Assembly: GCA_026770595.1 (NCBI GenBank)
Contig: MU634460.1
Location: 1-12,060, forward strand
Reading direction: 5' to 3'
Origin: Ochromonadaceae sp. CCMP2298
Taxonomy: Eukaryota; Sar; Synurophyceae; Ochromonadales; Ochromonadaceae
Length of the DNA: 12,060 bases
Shown: positions 1-7,749 of the stretch, piece by piece
How the letters are laid out: every line of letters starts with the position of its first letter
How positions within the stretch are numbered: position 1 is the stretch's first letter
Notes under the pieces: generated by a model
Seen by the model: the letters and a program-made list of their open reading frames with translations, nothing else
Told to the model about the DNA's origin: nothing
The model's database searches: none
Program-made: the position numbers and the translations under genes

Positions 1-169
1 GTGACTCGTGACAGTGACTCGTGACGGTGATTCGTGACGGTGATTCGTGACGGTGATTCGTGACGGTGACTCGTGACGGTGATTCGTGTCGATGACCTTT
101 GTTGATTACTCGTGTCGATGCCTCGTGTCGATGACTCGTGTCGATGACTCTTGCTGATGACGGCTGCTG
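1..169. repeat. 13-bp minisatellite
   Basis: About thirteen tandem units of 13 bases. The first half follows the unit GTGATTCGTGACG and the second half drifts to ATGACTCGTGTCG. The array begins at the window edge, so its true length is unknown. Since 13 is not a multiple of three, a translated array would change frame at each unit, so it is unlikely to be coding. Confidence 0.9.
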
Positions 170-385
170 AATACTCGCAGCAGCGGTGGCGGTGATGGCG
201 ACAGTGGTGGTGGTGATGATGATCGCGCTATGAAGGCGGACGACGACGATGACTGGCTCAACACGGACGAGAAGAAGTGCCCCGAGATCTTCGTACGTGA
301 CAAGCGCCCAGAGATCCTTTTCATCTTCTGCAACTTCTCCCACAACAAGAAGGACGAGAAGGTGCAGAAAGTAAAAATGGAGTGA
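161..385 (+). CDS. Small acidic/lysine-rich ORF, possible exon
   Basis: The frame is open from after a TGA at 158-160 to a TGA at 383-385. The only internal ATG is at 230 and would give 51 residues. The upstream part is Gly/Asp-rich. The part after the ATG has an Asp run, then a mixed segment containing KKCPEIFVRDKRPEILFIFC and a Lys/Glu-rich end. A possible splice acceptor (ACTCGCAG) ends at 180, so this could be a terminal exon instead of a complete gene. It directly follows the minisatellite. I do not recognise the protein. The amino-acid mix looks more like coding sequence than the other frames, but the length is too short to be sure. Confidence 0.35.
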   Translation, partial: RLLNTRSSGGGDGDSGGGDDDRAMKADDDDDWLNTDEKKCPEIFVRDKRPEILFIFCNFSHNKKDEKVQKVKME

Positions 386-537
386 AGAAAGGACTCGTGG
401 ATCTTCGATCGCCGCACTGGCTGAGAAATCCTGTCGTTTGCACAGCAGAACGGTTGGGTAAAGTGCTTGTGTGGAGACTGCTCCACTGATCAAGGCCCTT
501 CCTAGTGCATCTGCAGATTAGTTTGAGCACGATGTGA

Positions 538-1149
538 CATCATTTCATCGTGTCTCACCCTATTTTTGTACGACTCGATACCATTCCCACGCCATTCGGC
601 TCAGAATCGGCGTAGATAGAGGGCGAGAGATTCGAGCCTGGAAAAAAGTGCACTCCGGGAAGTTGTGTGGGCAAGCACAATCTGACCGGGCGCTCCGAGG
701 TTCTACTGGAGGTGAGTTCGAGACCATTCTGAACATGTAGGTTTGTGTCTAACAGTCTCCCTGTACCTCTCGATACCGATTGCATGCGATTTGGTGCTCA
801 CCCGGTGCAGATAGGGGCCGATTTGGTGCGATTCGGGCCTGTGGGAGGGGGAAGGTGAGTCACCGGCAGCTGAGATATACCCTGTTAGATATAGTGTTGT
901 GTTTGGTGCATTTTATCCTGTCTAACCCTTACCTCGTCACTTCCTCAGCGCAGGTTACGTCGCGTGGCGGCCGATATGGGCCACCAGAGCATCTCATGCG
1001 TCTAACCCCCTTTTTCCACCCCCTCCTGCAGCACTTGCTCGTGTGCAAGCTGTAGGGTGCCCTTAGACATGCGAGGCAGCTCCCTCCACGAGTCGGTGAG
1101 ACCGTGTGGCGAGCGGGGTTTGGCGTTGGAGAGGGGCGTGAAATCATAA
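538..1149 (+). CDS. Possible unrecognised multi-exon gene
   Basis: A tentative gene model built from splice signals. Exon a (538-711) ends in GAG before GTGAGT. Exon b (811-854) is preceded by a CTAAC-containing intron ending GGTGCAG and followed by GTGAGT at 855. The last exon would start at 1032, after a textbook CTAAC, a pyrimidine tract and CAG, and run to TAA at 1147-1149. Phases agree: exon a ends in phase 0, and exon b (44 bases) ends in phase 2 and joins 1032 in frame. An alternative acceptor at 953 gives a short end with TAA near 1007. Exon a has no ATG and one in-frame TAG (613-615), so the 5' end is missing or the gene is broken. The product is not recognised; the residues after the TAG are Gly/Cys/Lys-containing without a clear domain. 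Confidence 0.3.
712..810 (+). other. Putative intron, 99 bases
   Basis: GTGAGT donor after CTGGAG, a CTAAC branch-like site near 750, and a CAG acceptor at 808-810. It is the first intron of the tentative gene at 538-1149. Confidence 0.45.
855..1031 (+). other. Putative intron, 177 bases (or 94-99 bases with earlier acceptors)
   Basis: GTGAGT donor at 855-860. Two candidate 3' ends are visible, each with a TCTAAC branch-like site and pyrimidines: one ending in CAG at 948 (or 953) and one in CAG at 1029-1031. The second has the stronger pyrimidine tract. Confidence 0.45.
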
Positions 1150-1240
1150 ATTCCACTTTTTCAAAAAGGTGGATTTTTTATGTTTAACACGGTTGTACAA
1201 GCCAAATAATGCTCCAATCTTGCTTGTTAGAGTTAATTGA

Positions 1241-1540
1241 GATGCTTCCTTTATCTACACTACTATCTGCAGGGCCTCGGCGGCGGAGAAAGTCGATCTG
1301 GAGCGCGCGGTGGTGGGAGGCGGGGGGCGTCCTGGGGGGCGTATGGGCAGCTTCTCGGCAGGCCCACCCCCGGCCCCCAGCGGCTCCCTGTGGCCCCCCA
1401 CCGCCTAAGAAGGAGCACTGGCGCTGCTGCAGACCCCCCGGAGGCCCTTACTGCCCCTGTATGCACTCTATCTCCCCCTTCCAAAAGTACAGTTGGAGGG
1501 TAGAGATGCTGCCAAAAAAAGTCCAGCAACTTCTGTTTAA
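1241..1540 (+). CDS. Weak GC-rich coding frame, interrupted by TAA
   Basis: The frame is open between a TGA at 1238 and a TAA at 1538, with one in-frame TAA at 1406-1408. A possible acceptor (CTATCTGCAG) ends near 1272, so an exon could begin there. The translation starts with an Ala/Glu/Lys segment (ASAAEKVDLERAVV), becomes Gly/Pro-rich, and after the TAA continues with a Leu/Pro-rich stretch. The two other frames here are also open for long distances because the DNA is very GC-rich, so the frame choice is uncertain. No domain is recognised. It lies upstream of the SET-like fragment on the same strand and could belong to it. Confidence 0.25.
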
Positions 1541-1632
1541 CGTGTTCTGTTCAACTTGTTCTGTTTAAGTGGTACATTTAATTAAAAACTGACCCTTTAA
1601 GGAGGTGCACCTCGCCGGACACTGCTTGCTGA

Positions 1633-2129
1633 TCACCGCTTCCCGTCCTTCGTGTTGGGAGACGGGACGATCCGCGGCCTAAGCATGAGTTTCATAAGTA
1701 CTGTGAATTCTTCTGGCAGAGTATATTTGCAGCAGATCTACCTTACGAGCTCATCAGATTCAAGGACAAAGGGATTGGTGTTAGGTCAAAGACCAACAAC
1801 TTCCAGGAGGTGAGGGCAAGACTAACTGGTTTAGTCGAGGTAATTAGTGACCTGCAAGTGCAGAACGCACTCCGTCGCTTAAAATACTATCCTTCATTAA
1901 GCGTAAGGTGGGGATTTGCATTCTATATGGAGTGCTGCAGTTTTGCAATCATGAATGTGACTCGCTTATAGGTTTTGTGCGCACTACTATCGATGTACAT
2001 ACTTTACACGGGCGTATCGATCATCCTAAGGGTGAGCGACTACGCTTCGAGTACGAAGATAAACTCGCAGCCGCCATTGAGGAGGTGGAGGAGGAGGTGG
2101 AGGAGGAGGTGGAGGAGGAGGAGGACTAA
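1633..2129 (+). pseudogene. SET-domain-like sequence split by a frameshift
   Basis: Two frames together resemble a SET (protein lysine methyltransferase) domain. The first frame, without an ATG, runs from after TGA 1630 to about 1900 and includes RFKDKGIGVRSKT, which fits the start of a SET core (a G-G-V pattern before an inward strand), followed by LTGLVEVISDL. The second frame (about 1881-2129) has ILYGVLQFCNHECDS, matching the substrate/cofactor motif N-H-x-C-D, and then GERLRFEY, matching the GEEL-x-x-Y motif. The frame changes by one near the GGGG at 1910. GTGAGG at 1810 could be a splice donor, so splicing instead of a frameshift is possible. The C-terminus is a Glu-rich repeat. SET enzymes transfer methyl groups from S-adenosylmethionine to lysine; here the usual Ser and Asn of NHSC-x-PN are Glu and Leu, so activity is doubtful. 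Assigned by eye from motifs only. Confidence 0.45.
2081..2125 (+). repeat. GGAGGTGGAGGA microsatellite
   Basis: Simple purine repeat based on GAGGAGGTG. In the SET-like frame it codes an acidic tail of Glu with periodic Val; in the neighbouring frame it codes Arg/Trp repeats. Confidence 0.85.
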
Positions 2130-2253
2130 CTGCTGCATTGCGCTGCGCCGCAGCAGCAGCAGCCAACAGGCAGCAAGTAATGAGACGTTCCGCTGCCTAC
2201 GATGCAATGAATAGTCACCTTTAAAAGCTGAAGGGTCAGCATTCTTATACTAA

Positions 2254-2607
2254 CACCCCTCTCTATCTATACTAATAGAACCTCTACGGTATATCGAAGC
2301 ACACACGTTACCCGCTGCTCACGGCATGGTGAGTGGTACCGTTAACGGGGAGGGGAGGCTGGACTCGTGGACTAAGGTCCACAATGAGACAATCGGACGG
2401 CTGGAGCATGTTATGATACTCGCGCAGATCGGTGACACGAGGGCCGAGAGCGTCTTAACGTATTTCTACCGGCGAAAAGTTCTTGATATGCCATTCATGG
2501 ATGGAGAGATATTTCGAACTGATCGGCGATGCTGTGCCGAACAGATATGTATAGTGCCCCGCTGCTGCTATAAAATTATATGCTCAATCCGTGCTCAAAC
2601 CCCCTAA
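2254..2607 (+). CDS. Unrecognised ORF
   Basis: Open from after TAA 2251 to TAA 2605. The first ATG, at 2326, gives 93 residues, but the residues just before it (IEAHTLPAAHG) look just as protein-like, so the ATG may not be the true start. GTGAGT at 2329, immediately after the ATG, is a potential splice donor that would end an exon there. The middle part (WTKVHNETIGRLEHVMILAQ and TYFYRRKVLDM) has the mixed composition of a folded helical protein; the end is Cys-rich and less convincing. The minus strand here is also largely open, with one TAA. No family is recognised. Confidence 0.35.
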   Translation, partial: HPSLSILIEPLRYIEAHTLPAAHGMVSGTVNGEGRLDSWTKVHNETIGRLEHVMILAQIGDTRAESVLTYFYRRKVLDMPFMDGEIFRTDRRCCAEQICIVPRCCYKIICSIRAQTP

Positions 2608-2777
2608 ATACGCCAGCTGCCAGGCAGCTCCTTCTCCAGCCGTGCGAGGGCCTCAGGCTGGTCGGGCTGGTTGCAGGCAAAGTCCATGAAGAAAGCAAAA
2701 TTGATCCCCTTGGCCGTCACAGCATGGGTGAAAGAGCCGATCCGCACGTCGTGCCCGAGTGCAGTAGAGATCGTATG
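2604..2777 (-). CDS. Short unrecognised exon-like frame on the minus strand
   Basis: A 57-codon frame between TAG (2778-2780, upstream) and TAG (2604-2606). It has no useful ATG at its start, so it would be an internal or terminal exon. The translation, with segments RIGSFTHAVTAKGINFAFFM and EALARLEKELPGSWRI, alternates hydrophobic and polar residues like a compact alpha/beta domain. It looks more protein-like than the plus-strand frames over the same bases. The C-terminal part is faintly reminiscent of ACT-type amino-acid-binding domains, but I cannot support that as an assignment. Just upstream (about 2770-2800) another minus frame gives AVAVVAYDLY, suggesting a further frameshift. Confidence 0.35.
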   Translation of the reverse strand, partial: HTISTALGHDVRIGSFTHAVTAKGINFAFFMDFACNQPDQPEALARLEKELPGSWRI

Positions 2778-3105
2778 CTACAACTGCCACTGCCTGCGTG
2801 AGCGGAAGCGGATGAACCTAGGACGGGACATCACCTTTCAGCAAGGTGTGCAAGCGCCGGAGGCCAGAAAGGAACAGCGCGCAAGCAAATACAGAAGCAC
2901 ATTGTTCAGCGAAGACTTAGATTGGTGCGATGACCCCGACCGACCTAGAAGTGCTCAAACTGTCTGCACCTCCATCAGTGCCAGGACCTTTCTGCATCCT
3001 CCGCGACTTCTTGTCTCTGTCAAAGTAAAATCAAGTCCACCAAGCCAGAATCTGATCAAAATCTATTTTCTAAACCTGATATTCCAAGCATACTCTCTGG
3101 ATTCA

Positions 3106-3765
3106 ATGGCCGCGTTCAAAAAGGGCGCACTCAACATCCCCGCTCTACGTCGACAATCTCGTGCGAATATTCATGGCGCGCGCAAAGCTGCACGCTCAGC
3201 GAAGTCTAAACTGAACTTAGGATCGCAAGTTCGAATATCCTCGCGTTTGCGAGAGGCCCTGCCGTCCGCTGGTATCGTCGGACTGCTTCACGACATTCGT
3301 AGAAGACCGCATCGTTATGAGATAATCAGAATTGCCCAGCTGGTCAACAAAGACACGCTCACCAAGAAGGAACTCCTGGCCATCTTAAGCACGCTGGACC
3401 GAATGCCCGGCAAACACTGCCACGCACTCTACTTGCACAACCTCAAGCCCGCTACATTTGACGACAGCGTCATGGACCCTGTAATCTCACTGCTTCGTCA
3501 GAAGTCGTTTTTTGCATTGAAACTCGGGGAGTTAGTCGGGATCACCGTCAACGGTTGGTAACGATTCAGGGAATCGTTGCAAGACACTTGTGTGACTCAT
3601 TTTTACGCCTCGGATCGGGCTCTTCTCCCTCAACAGAAGCAGGCCGTTCAATGCGCCATGCGAGTCAACAGGGTTCGCTACAACAAGCATGCTTCTGTCT
3701 ATAACCGCGTTATACCACTTGTGCTAAACATGTGGTGGAACCCAATAAAAAAGTGGGGGGATTAA
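3106..3765 (+). pseudogene. LRR-like protein interrupted by TAA
   Basis: The start is taken at ATG 3106 (MAAFKKGAL...), because the longer upstream frame overlaps the minus-strand frame at 2604-2777 and reads poorly. The N-terminus is basic (Arg/Lys/Ala-rich, about residues 1-45). It is followed by the module LREALPSAGIVGLLHDIRRR and then leucine-patterned segments (KELLAILSTLDRM; ALYLHNLKPATFDD; FFALKLGELVGIT) that look like irregular leucine-rich repeats. TAA at 3559-3561 follows NGW. The same frame then stays open for 67 codons and continues the pattern (RESLQDTCVTHFYASD), ending with a Trp-rich MWWNPI at 3730-3747 before TAA 3763-3765. This strongly suggests one protein interrupted by one stop. 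The function is unknown; an LRR-like protein-binding role is only an inference. Part of it is duplicated at 3962-4049. Confidence 0.5.
3223..3310 (+). repeat. Direct repeat, copy 1 of 2
   Basis: About 88 bases repeated at 3962-4049, offset 739. The last 72 bases (24 codons from 3238) differ at six positions. This copy lies in the LRR-like gene and codes SSRLREALPSAGIVGLLHDI. Confidence 0.85.
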
Positions 3766-3961
3766 TACGACCAGATTTAGGATTTCTGCCTCTAACACCT
3801 CCTACCCATTTAACTTCCTCCTTCTTGAGAGCCTTTGGAAGGGCGTTGTACATCCAAAAGAACATACACAGGTTTTGATCGTAGCTCTCCTTCTCAATTC
3901 TGGTTGAATTTGACATTTCAAACTAGTAAGGACTTAGTAAGGACAAAGTCGATCGTAAGGG

Positions 3962-4049
3962 TCGCAATAGCAAACATCCTCGCGCTTGCGAGAGGCTCTG
4001 CTGTCCGCCCGTATCGTCGGGCTGCTTCACGACATTCGTAGAAGACCGC
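3962..4049 (+). repeat. Direct repeat, copy 2 of 2
   Basis: Second copy of the module at 3223-3310. Four of the six differences in the 24-codon core are synonymous in the frame used by copy 1. Confidence 0.85.
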
Positions 4050-4132
4050 CTTATCTACTTGGTAAGAAAGGTATCACCAAAGCCGTACAGCGTAGTGTGT
4101 TTAGAGAGACAGATATGTTGGTTAGTCTTTAA
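3971..4132 (+). pseudogene. Fragment related to the LRR-like protein
   Basis: The frame matching copy 1 is open from after TAG 3968-3970 to TAA 4130-4132. The first 26 codons carry the duplicated module (SSRLREALLSARIVGLLHDI); then the sequence diverges completely (LLGKKGITKAVQRSVFRETD). No ATG lies at its start. AATAAA overlaps the stop (4131-4136) and could serve as a polyadenylation signal. It looks like a partial duplication joined to unrelated sequence, or a diverged second paralogue whose 5' part is lost. Confidence 0.4.
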
Positions 4133-4198
4133 TAAAATCAGCGAGATAGCTTGAGCGAGCGCGCGCACCTGAGAGAGTGCCTCCGTTTGCTGATTGAT

Positions 4199-4785
4199 CT
4201 AGCAAATATAACCTGCATAGACAAGTTCTGCTGGATCAGCTGGCTCAACCGCATCTCTTTCCGCGAGTCGCTCCTCAAGCAGTGCTAGATCCTCCTTGCG
4301 CCTGTTCAATCTGGCTTCGAACTGATCCAACTCCTTTGCGCGCCTGATCTCCCCTCCATTCTTCTCCAGCTTCTCTTTTCTCCTCTGGCGTTGCTCAAAG
4401 CCACGCTCCAGCCTATCGAGACTCTGCTCATATTCCTCCTGCAGCTTTTCGTATGCGGACAGAACTGCATCGCATCGCGCGCGCCTAGTGCCTTAATGCT
4501 CTCGTTGTCCTGCGCAACGCGTGCCGTGCACTTCTTGTTGAATTCCCACGATAATGTAGATTTCTCTTTGTCTCGCACGTCCAGCTGCTCCTGCGCCTCC
4601 CGTAGAGTATCGGGACGCTCCCGCAGCTTGACCTCCTTCCTCTGGGCTTTAGCTAGACCCTCGTCCACCCGGACCCTCAACTCCGCTTAATGCTGAGCGC
4701 TCATGGCCGCACTCTTTTCCTTGTCCACGGCTTGTACCAGGAGCTTGTCCAGATACTCTCGCTCCTTTCCCAGCTGTTGCGCCAA
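4199..4785 (-). pseudogene. Coiled-coil protein gene, broken
   Basis: Reading down the minus strand, one frame runs from about 4785: it starts LAQQLGKEREYLDKLL, meets TAA at 4687-4689, then continues in the same frame with Lys/Glu/Arg-rich heptad-like sequence (LREAQEQLDVRDKEK). Near 4475-4485, at a CGCGCGCGC dinucleotide run, the frame shifts by one. The new frame carries on the same composition (LSAYEKLQEEYEQSLDRLER, then KEDLALLEERLAERD) to TAG 4199-4201. Beyond that TAG the frame stays open for a further stretch with Gln/Ala/Leu-rich sequence. The continuity of coiled-coil character across both breaks is the evidence for one gene. No ATG start is evident. A structural role is the usual inference for such proteins, but no family is recognised. 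Confidence 0.5.
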
Positions 4786-4873
4786 TTAATAACGAAAACC
4801 GAATTTTGGAAAGATTTCTATTTCAGGGGGACCTTCCCATTTTTCTCAAAGTCTGGAACACACCCGGTTTTGC

Positions 4874-5750
4874 TCATTTGTCCCAGATCATAATTATCTC
4901 TAACTTAAAAAATACATACTCCTCTAGGGCTTATTTCTGCTCACGACCGAACGAGTTCTTCAACGCAGAGAACACCTTCTCGGCCACAGCAGAGGATGTG
5001 GCATATGTACAAGCTAGGCGTATAATCTTAGCTATTTAGGGGAACACTGCATAATGCCTCTGCCAGTAAAACGCTGCCTCAAGCACCTCAGCAACAGCCT
5101 CAATATCTGCGTGGCAATTCCTCAAGAAGCCCCAGGATATCGACCGCATCTAGTCTACCTAGCGCAATGAAAGTAGCCACGATGGAAAGATCATCTACCC
5201 CCCCACCTCCCGGCGCCAAGCGTCGCATGACATACAGGTTGCAGAATCTCGCCCTCTAAAAAAGCTCCACATCCTTAGCCAGTTTGCCGAAGATGGTATT
5301 GAAGTAGTGCACAGCCGACTCCACCATATTTCTAAATTGCTGTACCACCGCCTACCTAGCAGCCTGAAGGTCACCTCTGTGCTGGTGCTGTGCGTTGAAT
5401 AGTGCGTATGCCCCAATAGCTATATCCAGCTCCGGAAATATCATGCCGGGCATGTGTGTCTGGAACCACTGCTTCGCAGCTCGAAGGACGTTGAACCTAA
5501 ACTTGTGAGTATCCATGTCGAGTGAGTCTCCTTTCGCCCGGGAGTCTTCAAAATAGGCCTTAATGAAGTCAGATTGGACTATAGCCGCCACCATCTCTTT
5601 CTTCTTCTTCTTTGCACACGCGTCGTGATGGTCACAATTTATATGAGCAGCGCAGTGAGTTTGGTGGGTGTTTATGATATTGTCACACACGAAGCACTTG
5701 AAATGCGTCCTTGGCTCTCTGGTGACTCGCCCTGATGTTTGTAACCCCAG
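4874..5750 (-). pseudogene. hAT-like DNA transposase, decayed
   Basis: On the minus strand an open frame starts after TGA 5751-5753. Near the start (about 5600-5700) is a Cys/His cluster (FKCFVCDNII, then H, C, H, C, HH, C) like the N-terminal zinc finger of many transposases, then a Lys run and a mixed region. TAG codons interrupt at 5352-5354 and 5256-5258. A one-base frameshift lies near 5103-5115, and TAA codons at 5036-5038 and 4931-4933 follow before TGA 4874-4876. The C-terminal part contains SSAVAEKVFSALKNSFG (first ten codons at 4967-4996), which fits the conserved S-S-A-x-x-E-R-x-F-S motif of the hAT dimerisation domain; a Trp-containing segment (FYWQRH) precedes it as expected. Such enzymes cut and paste their own element. 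I found no convincing terminal inverted repeats. With these breaks it is probably inactive. Confidence 0.6.
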
Positions 5751-5753
5751 TCA

Positions 5754-6564
5754 CCCGCCTTGTCTCAGCTATATTCGTCTGCGCGGCTCTATTCCTAGAC
5801 CTAATTGCCTCGGAACACAATTGTGAGAGAGCAGAGAACCGTGTTCGAGCAGCGAAGGAACTGAGAAGTCTGCAAAGATCAAGAGTGAGTGGTGGAAGCG
5901 ATTGCAGATCTTATTTCGGTTACTTTATAGTGCATTCGGTTAAATTATATAACAGCAAGGGACTTTCTATGGGGGAGCTATTTATTTGTTGTCCTGTTTG
6001 CTGGGTTTTGATGCTTTGAGAGGGGTCAAAACCCCAAAAAGCTAAACGCAAAAGTTCGTCCTTCAGGGCGACATCCGTGTTCCCAACGGATCTGTCCCAT
6101 TTTTGGGTTAAGCAATTTTGCCAAAAATTCGCCGCAAAAAATCCATCTTTGAGCCTGCGAAGAATTGAGGTGAAAGGATTTCTCCTGACTTTCCGCAACG
6201 TCTATGAAAATTGGCATTCCCAGGTTTCCTGCCCAAACATGGATTAGGGATTAGGGAAATTACGGTACACACACTTTCCTCCCTTTGCTGCAAGTTGTTT
6301 CCCAACGTAGGATTTGTAGAGTGCTCTCAAGTGCTGTAATGCGATATCTCGACAAAATCTTCAGCAACTCAGACTCTTTGCTTCACTTTCTCTTCATCCC
6401 AAAGACAAAACTGTGGAAACATTTTGCGCAATCAACGCCAAGGTCGCCTTCAACGTGCTGGTGCGAAGAAAAAGCTGCGGAAAGCGGCAGGTGATTTCTC
6501 CACTTTTTTTACGGATAAGTTAGATGGCACTCGCAACAGCTCAGCTCTGTGAATGGTCAACTGA
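5754..6564. other. Stretch without a supportable gene
   Basis: Short ORFs occur on both strands but none has a convincing composition, start or splice context. The AT-richer part 6000-6240 has several short C/A-rich inverted motifs (for example AACCCCAAAAA near 6031 and TTTTTGGGTT near 6100) that could be part of a non-autonomous mobile element. A frame at about 6433-6555 (Arg/Lys-rich, then DFSTFFTDKLDG) is open but not recognised. Confidence 0.4.
6003..6034. repeat. Perfect 9-bp inverted repeat
   Basis: GGGTTTTGA (6003-6011) and TCAAAACCC (6026-6034) form a hairpin with a 14-base loop. It lies upstream of the hAT-like gene on the minus-strand reading; whether it relates to that element is unknown. 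Confidence 0.5.
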
Positions 6565-6828
6565 AGGAACCATCTTCAACTTCATCCGCAGGTTCGAAAA
6601 AACGGTCTGGCCGACACTATCATTCTGGATATGGACGATGGGACTCGATTGAAGGTTTTGCGCTGTCGGTGTTCCGAAATTTGCAAACGTGGTATGGCAA
6701 TAGGAGGAATTGACGGCTTCTCGGCCGACCGCTTTGGACAAAGAAAGTGGTGGAATTTGGGGAATTCCTCCGCGGAACACCTCCTGCGGTTGGTTTCGCA
6801 GCTAAATCAAGCGCGCGACAAATGCTGA
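6565..6828 (+). CDS. Unrecognised ORF upstream of the Rep-like sequence
   Basis: Open from after TGA 6562-6564 to TGA 6826-6828; the first ATG, at 6631, gives 65 residues. Segments such as LADTIILDMDDGTRLKVLRC and RKWWNLGNSSAEHLLRLVSQ look protein-like. It lies just upstream, on the same strand, of the Rep-like helicase, where a nuclease domain would be expected, but I do not see the HUH or Tyr motifs of Rep nucleases in a convincing arrangement. The function is unknown. Confidence 0.3.
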   Translation, partial: RNHLQLHPQVRKNGLADTIILDMDDGTRLKVLRCRCSEICKRGMAIGGIDGFSADRFGQRKWWNLGNSSAEHLLRLVSQLNQARDKC

Positions 6829-7336
6829 TGATAAGCCATTCGAATCAAAGATGGCGGTGCCTGCGACGCATAAAAAAGGGTGGTTCAGCGGATGATCGAC
6901 AGCACTAACTCTCGCACGAAGGCGAGGAATGCTGCGAAGGAGCTAGATCAGCGGTAGTCAACCCCGCGTCGCTTCGTAAACACTACAACAAGCAGTACGA
7001 GATTCTGATGAGGAGGTCAACGTCCAAGTATTGCAGTAGTGCAACCACAAACTCTACTACGGAGATCTCCAAAGGCAATATATACTGAGGAGAACACGCG
7101 GTCCCGCTACGAGTTGGAAAAGTTCTCTCCGAGTAGTGCGGATGGATGCTTCATCAAGTACCTGCAACATCACATGGTGCGGCGCAGAGAACATTGTGTT
7201 AGTTCGTCCTGCGGGTTGCGGAAAGTCATTCCTTATCCAAATTCTTACCGTGAAGCACGGAGTACAGTACTTCGGTACCGTTGATGAGCTGCAGGAGGTA
7301 TCCGAGAGTGTGAACTTCGTCGTGTTTAACGACTTC

Positions 7337-7390
7337 GACTTCACCGACTTCACCGACTTCACCGACTTCACCGACTTCACCGACTTCAGC
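7337..7390 (+). repeat. 9-bp microsatellite in the helicase frame
   Basis: Five perfect copies of GACTTCACC and a sixth ending AGC. In frame they add Thr-Asp-Phe triplets immediately after Walker B. Since the unit is nine bases, copy number can change without breaking the frame. Confidence 0.95.
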
Positions 7391-7540
7391 GTCGACGACA
7401 TGAAGCGCATGCTAGATCGTGAGTTTGATAGCCAGCGTGTGAGGGTTAGGTACAAGGACGCGATGCTAAAGAAGCGAATGACACAGATAATTCTATGCAA
7501 CGGTACCTAAGTGCCTGGTGGATGCGGCTGTGCAGGACAA

Positions 7541-7749
7541 GTAGGTACCGTGGTTATGAATCTGTGTTTATGTGCGTGTGTATGTGCGTATGTATCATGT
7601 CGTGTGCTTAAGTATGTGCATGTACGTGTATGCGAGCGTTAGTGTGAGTATATGGTAGTGTATGGGTGAACGTAGAAGTAGATATAAATATGTGGTAGTA
7701 TGTATGCATTCATGAACAGCACTGATTAGCTTACACACTTTCACCACAG
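7541..7749 (+). other. Putative GT-rich intron, 209 bases
   Basis: The donor GTAGGT follows GGACAA and the acceptor TTTCACCACAG ends at 7749. The interior is TG/TATG-rich simple sequence with stops in all frames. Flanking exons join as AA + G in one frame (VDAAVQDK, then YNLVQVHE), which supports real splicing. Confidence 0.55.

Noticed and set aside
594-724. tRNA-like A and B box sequences (GGCTCAGAATCGG and GTTCGAGACC)
   Set aside because: They are about 120 bases apart and no cloverleaf can be drawn between them.
1152-1173. TCCACTTTTT / AAAAAGGTGGA hairpin as a terminator
   Set aside because: The loop is a single base with a bulge, and such terminators are a bacterial feature; the context is eukaryotic.
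2671-3105. N-terminal extension of the LRR-like ORF upstream of ATG 3106
   Set aside because: Its composition is poor, and it overlaps a more convincing minus-strand frame; the ATG at 3106 opens the coherent part.
6240-6258. Telomere-like ATTAGGG repeat
   Set aside because: Only two units, with no array.
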